A stretch of 64,000 nt of DNA from NCBI RefSeq assembly GCF_027587205.1, contig NZ_JAPDOD010000042.1:14061-78060 (forward strand), given 5' to 3'. Below, one piece after another: positions 1 to 13,161 of this stretch (positions within the stretch are counted from its first letter, which is position 1; each line of letters opens with the position of its first letter). Source of the DNA: Solirubrobacter ginsenosidimutans. Lineage in GTDB: Bacteria; Actinomycetota; Thermoleophilia; Solirubrobacterales; Solirubrobacteraceae. The notes beneath the pieces are model-generated. The model was not told where the DNA came from. It saw only the letters and a list, made by a program, of their open reading frames with translations, and searched no databases. A program made the position numbers and the translations under genes.

Positions 1-757
1 GGTGGCGACCATGCCGACCGGCACGGTGGCGGTCACGCTCCCGCGCGTCGGCCTCTACCACGGCTATCCGGGCAACTCCGACGAGGGCTGGACCCGCTAC
101 GTGTTCGACACGTCCAAGATCCCCTACAAGCAGCTGCACGACGACGAGATCCGTGCCGGCAACCTGAAGGACAGCTACGACACGATCATCCTCCCGGACG
201 CGTCCTACAACAGCATGCTCAACGGCGCCCGGGCGGGCTCGCTGCCGGCGAAGTACACCGGCGGCATGACCCAGGCGGGGGTGAACAACCTGAAGGCGTT
301 CGTCCAGGCGGGCGGGACGCTGGTCGCGATCAATGACGCGACGCAGCTGCCGATCCGCGCGTTCTCGGGCTTCCCGATGACCGACGTCACGGCGGGCGTG
401 CCGAGCACCGGCTACTACTCGCCGGGCTCGATCCTGGCGGGCGTGGTCGACAACAAGAACCCGCTGACCTGGGGCATGGGCGACACCGCCGACCTGTACT
501 CCGACGGCAGCCCCGCGTTCTCGGTGACCGCCGGCGCGACGGGCGTCACCGCGCCGGTCACGTACCCGACGTCCAACGTCCTGCGCAGCGGCTGGCTGCT
601 GGGTGAGAACGTGATCGCGGGCAAGACCGCGGTCGCCGACGTGTCCTACGGCGACGGTCACGTGGCGATGCTCGGCATCAGCGTCCAGCACCGTGCCGAG
701 TCGCACGGCACCTACAAGCTGCTGTTCAACTCGCTGCTGGAGGGGGCGGAGCACTAG
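1..757 (+). CDS. M14-type zinc carboxypeptidase, C-terminal part (5' end outside window)
   Basis: The frame is open from the window edge, so the N-terminal catalytic domain is missing. The visible 251 residues resemble the C-terminal amidotransferase-like (Rossmann) domain that follows the metallopeptidase domain in many secreted actinobacterial M14 proteins: RVGLYHGY near the start, DEGWTRYVFD, EIRAGNL, DTIILPD, then YTGGM and GGTLVAIND. No Zn-binding motif is visible, as expected for this portion. The GTG at base 2 is only the first possible codon in the window, not a believable start. The 3' end overlaps the convergent cation exporter by 32 bases. The family call rests on domain recall and would be settled by the upstream sequence. 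Confidence 0.7.
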   Translation, partial: VATMPTGTVAVTLPRVGLYHGYPGNSDEGWTRYVFDTSKIPYKQLHDDEIRAGNLKDSYDTIILPDASYNSMLNGARAGSLPAKYTGGMTQAGVNNLKAFVQAGGTLVAINDATQLPIRAFSGFPMTDVTAGVPSTGYYSPGSILAGVVDNKNPLTWGMGDTADLYSDGSPAFSVTAGATGVTAPVTYPTSNVLRSGWLLGENVIAGKTAVADVSYGDGHVAMLGISVQHRAESHGTYKLLFNSLLEGAEH

Positions 758-1676
758 CTCCGTCGCGGATCTCGATCTCGAGGAGATCTCCGCCCTCGTG
801 ATCGACCTGGAGCGTCGTGTGCTCGATCCCGAAGCGATCGTGCAGCACGGCCTCCAGGTCCATCCGCGCCCGGTGGCAGTCGTCCTCGGTGCCGACGAGC
901 ACGTGGGCGGACAGCGCGGGGAAGCCGGAGGTGACCTCCCAGACGTGCAGGTCGTGGACCTCGTGGACGCCGCCCACGCCCACCATCGCGTCACCCACCG
1001 CGCCGACGTCGATGTTCTTCGGTGCCGCCTCGAGGAAGATCCGGCCGGAGTCGCGCAGCAGCGCCCACGCCGCCCGCAGCATCACCGCGGCGACGAACAG
1101 CGAGGCGATGCCGTCCGCGCGGTCGAAGCCGGTCAGCAGGACCACGGCGCCCGCGATCGCGGTGGCGATGAACGCCACCAGGTCCGTCAGGACGTGTTGG
1201 AACGCGCCTTCGACGTTCAGTGACGTGCGGTCCGCGCCGTGCAGCACGACGGTCGCGGCGATGTTGACGACCACGCCGATGAGGGCGACGACGAGCACGA
1301 TCCCGCCCTCGACCTCCGGCGGATCGATCAGCCGGCGCACGCCCTCGTAGACGATCAGCAGGCCCAACACGAGCAGTGTCGCGCCGTTGAACTGGGCCGA
1401 GAGGATCTCGGTGCGCTTCAAGCCGTAGGTCAGCGCGCCCTTGGCGGGCCGGGCGGCAAGCCGCAGCGCCACCAGCGCCAGCGCCAGCGCCGCCGCGTCG
1501 GTGAGCATGTGCGCCGCGTCGCTGAGCAAGGCGAGCGAGTGCGCCACCACGCCGAAGACGACCTCGACCGCCATCAGCCCGAGCAGCAGGCCCAGCGCGA
1601 TCCGCAGGCGGCTCGCCGAGGCGTCCGCCGGAGCGTGGGAATGCCCGGGGGCGTGGTCGTGGTGGTGATGGCTCAC
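726..1676 (-). CDS. Cation diffusion facilitator (CDF) metal efflux transporter
   Basis: A 316-aa inner-membrane protein that exports divalent metals such as Zn2+, Cd2+ or Co2+ in exchange for protons. The N-terminus is His-rich (SHHHHDHAPGHSHAP), followed by six hydrophobic segments. The CDF signature is clear: LLSDAAHMLTDAAALALAL in TM2 and the matching metal-site helix NVEGAFQHVLTDL in TM5. A cytoplasmic C-terminal domain carries the usual VHEVHDLHVWEVTSG. I chose the GTG at 1674-1676 because it begins exactly at the His-rich tail; a longer reading to 1775 adds residues unlike the family. It is divergent from the glycosyltransferase gene with a 77-base gap. No metal-sensor operator was recognised there. 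Confidence 0.9.
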   Translation of the reverse strand: MSHHHHDHAPGHSHAPADASASRLRIALGLLLGLMAVEVVFGVVAHSLALLSDAAHMLTDAAALALALVALRLAARPAKGALTYGLKRTEILSAQFNGATLLVLGLLIVYEGVRRLIDPPEVEGGIVLVVALIGVVVNIAATVVLHGADRTSLNVEGAFQHVLTDLVAFIATAIAGAVVLLTGFDRADGIASLFVAAVMLRAAWALLRDSGRIFLEAAPKNIDVGAVGDAMVGVGGVHEVHDLHVWEVTSGFPALSAHVLVGTEDDCHRARMDLEAVLHDRFGIEHTTLQVDHEGGDLLEIEIRDGASAPPPPAAS

Positions 1677-1753
1677 GCCATCAATGATGAGACACCCGGC
1701 TTGGGTATGTTCACACCCTGTCCACAAATCGTTTACAGCCGTCGCGGGTCCTG

Positions 1754-3055
1754 ATGGGCCTGATCTTCTATCCACGGGGCGGCTCCGCCCACGTCGCCCG
1801 CAACCTGGCCTCGTCGCTGCCGCCGGCCGGGTGGGCCGCGAGCATCGTCAGCGGCTCGATCACGCTCCCGGACGGTTTCGGCGACGCCGGCCGCTTCTAC
1901 CGGGGCCTCGACGTCCGCCCGGTCGACATGACCCGCGCGCTGCACGCCGCCGACCCGATGGCGGCCGATCCGCCGCTCCATCCCTCCTACGAGGACCGCG
2001 TGGACGCGCCGGACACGCTCTTCGCCAGGCTCGACGACGAGCAGGCCGAGCACCAGGTCGCCGCCTGGGCGCGGGCGCTGCAGTCGGCCGGGGCGATCCA
2101 TGCCGACGTCCTGCACCTGCACCACCTGACGCCGCTCTATGAGGCCGCGCTGCGCGTGGCGCCCGACGTGCCGATCATCGGCCACCTGCACGGGACCGAG
2201 CTGCTGATGCTCGAGGCGATCGAGCATGACCCGTTCCGCTGGCCGCACGGCGAGGCCTGGGCCGAGCGCCTGCGCCGCTGGGCGGCCCAGGCGCACCGGC
2301 TGATCGTCCTCACCGAGACCGCCCGCGACCGCGCGGCGCGGCTGCTCGGCGTCGATCCCGACGTCTGCATCCCGGTCTCCAACGGCTTCAACCCCGAGCA
2401 GTTCGGGCCGCGCTCGGTCGACCGCGTGGCGCTGCATCGCGGGCTCGGGGTCGAGCTCGACGCGGACACGCCCGTCCTGCTCTATGTCGGCCGGTTCACC
2501 GAGGTCAAGCGCATCCCGCTGCTGATCGAGGCCTACGAGCGGGCCCGCCCGGGCTTCAAACAGCGGGCGCCGCTCGTGATCGTCGGAGGGTTCCCGAACG
2601 AGTTCGAGGGCGAGCGCCCGCAGGACGCCATCGCGCGCACGCACGCGCAGGACGTCCACCTCGCCGGCTGGCACGACCACTCAGAGCTGCCCGACATCCT
2701 CGCCGCCAGCGACGTGCTCGTGCTGCCGTCGGTCAAAGAGCAGTTCGGCCAGGTGATCGTCGAGGCGATGGCCTGCGGGCTGCCCGCGATCGCGGTCGAC
2801 GCGTACGGCCCCGCGGAGATTGTCGACCACGGCGAAACCGGCTGGCTGGTCGAGCCCGATGACCTCACATCGATGACCAATGCGCTCGTCGAGGCCGTCA
2901 ATCGCCCGGCGGAGCGTCGGCGCAGGGGCGCCAATGCCGCCCGGGAAGCGCATGCGCGCTACGCCTGGCCGGCGCTCGCCCGGCAGGTCGCCGAGATCTA
3001 CGAAGACGCCGTCGACGCAACATCGTTGCGTGAGAATGCCGCTTTGAGCGGCTGA
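1754..3055 (+). CDS. Glycosyltransferase family 4 (GT-B fold)
   Basis: A 433-aa cytoplasmic retaining glycosyltransferase that transfers a sugar from a nucleotide-sugar donor; the acceptor cannot be read from sequence. The N-terminal domain starts GLIFYPRGGSAHVARNLASSLP, a form of the glycine-rich GT4 entry loop. The C-terminal domain has PVLLYVGRFTEVKRIPLLIEAY (about 235-257), LAGWHDHSELPDILAASDVLVLPS and the E-x7-E donor-site region EQFGQVIVEAMACGLPAIAVDAYGP. The start is ATG; the preceding codons (CGG GTC CTG) offer no better one. A palindrome and an imperfect hairpin lie just after its stop, before gltB. Confidence 0.88.
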   Translation: MGLIFYPRGGSAHVARNLASSLPPAGWAASIVSGSITLPDGFGDAGRFYRGLDVRPVDMTRALHAADPMAADPPLHPSYEDRVDAPDTLFARLDDEQAEHQVAAWARALQSAGAIHADVLHLHHLTPLYEAALRVAPDVPIIGHLHGTELLMLEAIEHDPFRWPHGEAWAERLRRWAAQAHRLIVLTETARDRAARLLGVDPDVCIPVSNGFNPEQFGPRSVDRVALHRGLGVELDADTPVLLYVGRFTEVKRIPLLIEAYERARPGFKQRAPLVIVGGFPNEFEGERPQDAIARTHAQDVHLAGWHDHSELPDILAASDVLVLPSVKEQFGQVIVEAMACGLPAIAVDAYGPAEIVDHGETGWLVEPDDLTSMTNALVEAVNRPAERRRRGANAAREAHARYAWPALARQVAEIYEDAVDATSLRENAALSG

Positions 3056-3059
3056 TCAC

Positions 3060-3072
3060 TGCGTCGGACGCA
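3060..3072. promoter_or_regulatory. 13-base palindrome in the gltB leader
   Basis: TGCGTC-G-GACGCA is a perfect inverted repeat with a one-base centre, five bases after the glycosyltransferase stop and about 110 bases before the gltB ATG. Its size and symmetry suit a dimeric repressor or activator site. No regulator is assigned. In DNA this GC-rich a 6-base arm could arise by chance. Confidence 0.3.
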
Positions 3073-3081
3073 TGACAACGA

Positions 3082-3110
3082 GGGTCGGGCATTTTGCTCA
3101 TGCCGGACCC
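3082..3110 (+). terminator. Imperfect hairpin between glycosyltransferase and gltB (terminator or leader structure)
   Basis: Arms GGGTCGGGCAT (3082-3092) and ATGCCGGACCC (3100-3110) pair over 11 bases with one mismatch around a 7-base loop. Only a short, T-poor tract follows (CTGCTACCGTTTTCGC), so it is a weak intrinsic terminator at best. It could equally be a structure in the gltB 5' leader. Confidence 0.35.
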
Positions 3111-3180
3111 ACTGCTACCGTTTTCGCTCCCTTCCGAGCCCTCGGATGGGGCTTCGCGTCCCCCCACCCGTCGCCCGCTT

Positions 3181-9226
<6,046 letters not shown>

Positions 9227-9227
<1 letters not shown>

Positions 9228-9514
9228 TGCTCGCCTACCTGATCGCCCTCGCGATCGGGGGGCTCATAACGGGAGGGCTCGCGCGGCTGGCGCTGCCGGG
9301 CCCCGACCCGATGTCGCTGCTGCAGACGATGTTCGTCGGCATCGGCGGCTTCTTCATCGCCGGCCTGATCTATTACGTCGCCACCGACGGACAGGCGCGC
9401 GGCGTCGGCTACCTCGCGGGCTTCACCTGCTCGGTGGTCATCGTCTACATCATCCGGCGCCGCAGGGGCGGGGACCTGACGCACCCCGGGCGTGACCCGC
9501 GGAGGCGTCGCTAA
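9227..9514 (+). CDS. GlsB/YeaQ/YmgE-like small membrane protein
   Basis: A 95-aa protein with three predicted membrane segments: residues 2-22 (LAYLIALAIGGLITGGLARL), about 34-52 and about 62-80. It ends in a basic tail (RRRRGG). The segment GLARLALPGPDP matches the G-x-x-A-R-x-x-x-P-G pattern of the transglycosylase-associated GlsB/YeaQ family, which is tied to envelope stress, though its biochemical role is not established. Its ATG overlaps the gltD stop by one base (TGATG). It is therefore the third gene of the gltBD transcript, an odd partner for nitrogen assimilation. Confidence 0.7.
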
Positions 9515-9540
9515 GGGCTTGACATGAACGCATGATGAGT

Positions 9541-9546
9541 AGAAGG
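9541..9546 (+). promoter_or_regulatory. Ribosome binding site deciding the M28 peptidase start
   Basis: AGAAGG lies nine bases before ATG 9556. An earlier in-frame ATG-ATG at 9532 lacks such a site and would place polar residues before the signal peptide. This favours 9556. Confidence 0.55.
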
Positions 9547-9555
9547 CTGCTCATT

Positions 9556-11163
9556 ATGCAGAAGCGATTCCTCGGCGCCGCCGCGCTCGCTGCCGGCGCC
9601 CTTCTCGTTGCCGCGGCTCCGGTGCAGGCCACCGGCGGAGGTGGGAACGACACGTCGGCCAAGCTGCGCAAGGCCGTCACCGTGGACGGCATCAAGCTCC
9701 ACGAGGCGGCCTTCAACCTGATCGCGCTCGGCACGGGCGGGAACCGGCTGGCGGGGACGAAAGGACATTCGCTCTCCGCCGACTACGTCGCGCTGCAGGC
9801 GCGCCTCGCGGGGCTGAACGTGCGCCGCCACGACTTCGAGTACGACCTGTTCGCGCTGGGCGACTGGAAGCCGCCCGTGCTCGACGTCAGGCGCGGCAAG
9901 CACTACATCCCGGGCATCGCCGGCTCGATCCCGGGTGGCGACTTCGGCTCGATGGTCAACTCCGCATCGGGCGACATCACGGCACCGGTGTGGGCTGCCG
10001 ATCTGACGATTCCCTCGCCCACCCCGAACACCTCGGACTCCGGGTGCGAAGCCGCCGACTTCGCCGGCATGCCGGCCGGCGCGATCGTGCTGCTCCAGCG
10101 CGGCTTCTGCGGTGAGCTCGCGAAGATGCTCAATGCTCAGACCGCCGGTGCGGGCGCGATCGTCTACATCAACGAAGGCAACGTGGGCGTCCCGGGCCGT
10201 GAGGACCCGCGCTGGTTCGACATGACCGGCGCCGGGGTCAATGTCCCGATCGTGGCCGCCCAGGTCGCGACGGTCCAGGACCTGGCCGGCGGTGTGGCGC
10301 AGGGCCTGGTCGGCAAGACGGCGCGGCTGCGGGTCGAATACCGGATCGGTGCCACGCCGACCGAGAACGTGATCGCCGAGACGCGCGGCGGAGACCCGAA
10401 CAAGGTCGTCGTGGTGGGCGCGCATCTGGACAGCGTCGGCCCCGGGCCGGGCATCAACGACAACGGCTCCGGCTCGGCCGCGCTGGTCGAGTTCGCGCAG
10501 GGGCTGCGCGGCGTGAACCCGAAGAACAAGATCCGCTTCATCTGGTTCAGCGCCGAGGAGTCCGGCCTGCTCGGCTCGCAGGCCTACATCGACAGCCTGC
10601 CCGAGGCGGAGCGTTCGAAGATCGCCGCGATGCTGAACTTCGACATGATCGGCTCGCCGAACTTCGTGAACATGATCTATGACGGCAACCTGTCGGACTC
10701 GCCGCCGATCGACGAGGAGACGTTCGCGCCGTCCGCGCGCCCGTACTCGGCGACGATCGAGCAGATCTTCCTGGACTACTTCAAGGCGAACCGGATCCCG
10801 AACCGGCCGACGGCGTTCGACGGCCGTTCCGACTATGGCCCGTTCATCGCCGCGGGCATCCCGGCGGGCGGGTTGTTCACGGGCGCCGAGGAGCTCAAGA
10901 CCCCGGAGGAGGCCGCGCTCTTCGGCGGCGTCGCGGGGGAGCAGTACGACGGGTGCTACCACCTCGGCTGCGACGACTTCTTCAACCTGTCCAACAAGGC
11001 GCTCGACGTCAACTCCGACGCCGCGGCGCACGCGCTGATCACGATCGCGCAGAGCAAGATCCCGAACCGTCCGCCGTCGACGCCCTCGGTTCAGCGGCGC
11101 GCCGGCTCCGCGCACTCGCTCGGCCTGCCCGCCCCGGCGCCGCTGGAGGCGTCAGGGCGGTAA
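9556..11163 (+). CDS. Secreted M28 family zinc aminopeptidase with PA domain
   Basis: About 535 aa. The signal peptide (MQKRFLGAAALAAGALLVAAAPVQA) predicts export. A protease-associated domain, with EAADFAGMPAGAIVLLQRGFC and AGAIVYINE, is inserted before the catalytic domain. The M28 dinuclear zinc site is complete: VVGAHLDSVGPGPGIND (His and bridging Asp), WFSAEESGLLGS (catalytic Glu-Glu), NFDMIGS and, near the C-terminus, a disulfide-type segment YDGCYHLGCDDF. The layout resembles Streptomyces griseus-type aminopeptidases, which release N-terminal hydrophobic residues. It stands alone, with its own RBS. Confidence 0.92.
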   Translation: MQKRFLGAAALAAGALLVAAAPVQATGGGGNDTSAKLRKAVTVDGIKLHEAAFNLIALGTGGNRLAGTKGHSLSADYVALQARLAGLNVRRHDFEYDLFALGDWKPPVLDVRRGKHYIPGIAGSIPGGDFGSMVNSASGDITAPVWAADLTIPSPTPNTSDSGCEAADFAGMPAGAIVLLQRGFCGELAKMLNAQTAGAGAIVYINEGNVGVPGREDPRWFDMTGAGVNVPIVAAQVATVQDLAGGVAQGLVGKTARLRVEYRIGATPTENVIAETRGGDPNKVVVVGAHLDSVGPGPGINDNGSGSAALVEFAQGLRGVNPKNKIRFIWFSAEESGLLGSQAYIDSLPEAERSKIAAMLNFDMIGSPNFVNMIYDGNLSDSPPIDEETFAPSARPYSATIEQIFLDYFKANRIPNRPTAFDGRSDYGPFIAAGIPAGGLFTGAEELKTPEEAALFGGVAGEQYDGCYHLGCDDFFNLSNKALDVNSDAAAHALITIAQSKIPNRPPSTPSVQRRAGSAHSLGLPAPAPLEASGR

Positions 11164-11181
11164 CGGGGTACGCTCCGCCAC

Positions 11182-12000
11182 ATGCGCAACGTCCTGATCA
11201 CGGGCTGCTCGACCGGGATCGGGCGCGCGACGGCACTTCGGCTGGCTCGCGGTGGGTGGACGGTCTACGCCACCGCGCGCCAGCCCGCGACGCTGGACGA
11301 GTTGGAGGCGGCGGGCTGTCGCGTGCTGGCGCTCGACGTCACGTCCGAGGACTCGATGGTCGCCGCGCTGGCGGAGATCGACGGGTCCGTCGACGTGCTG
11401 ATCAACAACGCCGGCTACTCGCAGTCGGGCGCGCTGGAGACGCTGCCGCTGGCGTCCGTGCGGCGGCAGTTCGAGACCAACGTCTTCGGCCTGCTGCGGC
11501 TGACGCAGCTCGTCCTGCCGGGGATGCGGGCGGCGGGAGCGGGGAAGATCGTCAACGTGTCCTCGATGGGCGGGCGGCTGACGTTCCCGGGCGGCGGCGC
11601 CTACCACGCGACCAAGTACGCGGTCGAGGCGTTGAGCGACGCGCTGCGGATGGAGGTCGCGCGCTTCGGGATCGACGTGATCTGCGTCGAGCCGGGCCTG
11701 ATCCGCACCGAGTTCGGCGCGACGGCGGCGGGCGGCGTGACGTCCACGGCGGCCGCCGACGACCCCTACGCCGAGTTCAACGCGTCGGTCGCGAAGTCCA
11801 CCCGCGACGTCTACGAAGGCCCGCTGTCGCGGCTCGGCGGGGACGCCGACGACGTCGCGCAGGCGATCGAGAAGGCGCTCGGGAAGTCGCGCGCGCCGAC
11901 CCGCGTGCCGGTCACCCCATCCGCGCGGGTGCTGATGGGGCTGCGCCGCGTGCTGCCCGACCGGGCGTGGGACAAGGTCGTCGGCCAGTCGTTCAAGTGA
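11182..12000 (+). CDS. Short-chain dehydrogenase/reductase
   Basis: A 272-aa classical SDR. The cofactor motif is TGCSTGIG (residues 7-14), followed by NNAG at 75-78, the catalytic Ser in VNVSSMGG (S128), and YHATK with Y141 and K145. R22-to-R33 basic residues after the first beta strand suggest NADP(H), but this is uncertain. The closing EPGLIRTEFG is typical of the family. The substrate cannot be read. Its TGA overlaps the GTG of the DUF1810 gene by four bases, implying coupled translation. Confidence 0.92.
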   Translation: MRNVLITGCSTGIGRATALRLARGGWTVYATARQPATLDELEAAGCRVLALDVTSEDSMVAALAEIDGSVDVLINNAGYSQSGALETLPLASVRRQFETNVFGLLRLTQLVLPGMRAAGAGKIVNVSSMGGRLTFPGGGAYHATKYAVEALSDALRMEVARFGIDVICVEPGLIRTEFGATAAGGVTSTAAADDPYAEFNASVAKSTRDVYEGPLSRLGGDADDVAQAIEKALGKSRAPTRVPVTPSARVLMGLRRVLPDRAWDKVVGQSFK

Positions 12001-12377
12001 GCCTCGAGCGCTTCGTCGAGGCGCAGGACCCCGTCTGGCCGTCCGTGCTCGCCGAGCTGCGCGCCGGCCGCAAGACCTCGCACTGGATGTGGTTCGTCTT
12101 CCCGCAGCTCACGGGTCTCGGCCGCAGCCCGATGTCGATCAAGTACGCGATCGCCGACGTCGACGAGGCCCGCGCCTACCTCGCCCACCCGATCCTCGGC
12201 CCCCGCCTGCGCGAGTGCGCCCAGATCCTCCTCGACCTCTCCGGCTACACCGCGTTCGACATCTTCGGCGGCATCGACGCGCTGAAGCTCCGGTCCTCGA
12301 TGACCCTCTTCGCCGAGGCCGCCCCGGACGACCCACTCTTCCGCGACGTCCTCACCCGTTACGCCGCCGAAAGCTAA
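11997..12377 (+). CDS. DUF1810 family protein
   Basis: A 126-aa protein easily missed because it lies inside a much longer spurious frame. It starts at GTG 11997 within the SDR stop (GTGA) and reads SLERFVEAQDPVW, then KTSHWMWFVFPQL, then SPMSIKYAIADVDEARAYL and HPILGPRLREC. The W-x-W-F-x-F-P-Q segment and the HPxLGxRL segment are the DUF1810 hallmarks. Function is unknown; members are small soluble proteins that often sit next to unrelated metabolic genes. The TAA is followed at once by a REP-like palindrome. Confidence 0.85.
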   Translation: MSLERFVEAQDPVWPSVLAELRAGRKTSHWMWFVFPQLTGLGRSPMSIKYAIADVDEARAYLAHPILGPRLRECAQILLDLSGYTAFDIFGGIDALKLRSSMTLFAEAAPDDPLFRDVLTRYAAES

Positions 12378-12378
12378 A

Positions 12379-12411
12379 CCCCACCTAAGGGGTCTGGCCC
12401 CTTAGGTGGGG
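12379..12411. repeat. REP-like palindrome, copy 1 (also a bidirectional terminator candidate)
   Basis: Perfect 14-base arms CCCCACCTAAGGGG (12379-12392) and CCCCTTAGGTGGGG (12398-12411) enclose the loop TCTGG. It lies between the convergent DUF1810 and ankyrin genes. The reverse-strand TAA of the ankyrin gene (12402-12404) lies inside the right arm. A second copy with the loop inverted occurs at 13139-13161. There is no T-run, so it does not look like a standard intrinsic terminator. Confidence 0.7.
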
Positions 12412-13130
12412 CTTAAGTACGCCGCCCAGTCGTCGGGGGTACCGTCGAAGAGGGTGTCTTTGATCGTGCGATCGGCGCCGGCGTCGATCAGCGCCTGTAC
12501 GGCTTCGGCCGAGCGCGAGACGACGGCGCTGTGCAGCGCGGTCGAGTGGGAGTGCCAGCCGGGCGGGTTGAACGCGTCGATGTCGACGCCCGCGGCGATG
12601 AGGTCGCGGATCGCGCCGGCGCGGCCGTGCAGGGCGGCTCCGGCCAGCGCGGTCTGGCGTTCGTCGGCCGTGGATGCGGCGAGGTCGTAGGGGCGTCCCA
12701 GGCAGACCGAGGCGACGAGCGTCTCGCGCGCGCCGCGCTCGAGCAACCGCTCCGCGGCGGCGTTTTCGCTGTGGGCAAGGGCGGAATCGAGGCAGTCGGG
12801 GCCGGCGCCCGCGTCGACCAGCACATCGATCAGCGAGAGCTGAACCCCGCATTCCCGCGGCACCTGGCCGGAGACGATGAGGCCGAGGGCGTAGTCCCGC
12901 CCCTCGGCGCCCGCGTCGAGCAGCACCCGCGTGAGCTCGACGATGTTCGCCGGCAGCGTCCCGGTGCGGATCGGGTTCTCGGCGACGAACCAGAGCAGAT
13001 ACGGCCGCGCGAAGTAGTCGTCACGGCCGTTCTCGAGGCGCTGGCGCAGCAGTTGCGGGTGCGCGGAGAGCAGCGCTTGCAGCGCGCCGAGGTCGCCCGA
13101 ATCGATTGCGTTGACGGCCTCGGCGAACAT
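12402..13130 (-). CDS. Ankyrin-repeat protein
   Basis: A 242-aa soluble protein without signal peptide or membrane segment. Ankyrin-type units are visible as GDLGALQALLSAHPQLL, ELTRVLLDAGAE, LIDVLVDAGAG, SENAAAERLLERGA, GRAGAIRDLIAAGVDIDAFN, TALHSAVVSRS and AVQALIDAGADRTIKD. Such proteins usually mediate protein-protein contacts; no partner is evident. The last two codons and the stop come from REP-like palindrome copy 1. A second copy lies just upstream of the ATG, so the gene is bracketed by the element. Confidence 0.82.
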   Translation of the reverse strand: MFAEAVNAIDSGDLGALQALLSAHPQLLRQRLENGRDDYFARPYLLWFVAENPIRTGTLPANIVELTRVLLDAGAEGRDYALGLIVSGQVPRECGVQLSLIDVLVDAGAGPDCLDSALAHSENAAAERLLERGARETLVASVCLGRPYDLAASTADERQTALAGAALHGRAGAIRDLIAAGVDIDAFNPPGWHSHSTALHSAVVSRSAEAVQALIDAGADRTIKDTLFDGTPDDWAAYLSPT

Positions 13131-13138
13131 AAACGTAG

Positions 13139-13161
13139 CCTAAGGGGCCAGACCCCTTAGG
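13139..13161. repeat. REP-like palindrome, copy 2
   Basis: Arms CCTAAGGGG (13139-13147) and CCCCTTAGG (13153-13161) enclose the loop CCAGA, the reverse complement of the copy 1 loop. Similarity continues on the right as TGGGC. The reverse-strand TAA of the aminotransferase gene (13157-13159) lies in the right arm, just as copy 1 supplies the ankyrin stop. Confidence 0.68.

Noticed and set aside
1671..1775. Longer N-terminus for the CDF exporter
   Set aside because: The extra residues (up to 33) have no similarity to CDF proteins and precede the natural His-rich start at GTG 1676.
3094..3180. Upstream extension of gltB
   Set aside because: It adds a Pro/Ser-rich stretch not found before the catalytic Cys in this family. 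ATG 3181 gives the usual propeptide length.
9519..9524. TTGACA (-35-like), with a similar GCTTGACATGA at 33963-33973
   Set aside because: Neither has a plausible -10 hexamer at 16-18 bases. Two short matches in 64 kb are not evidence for a shared promoter.
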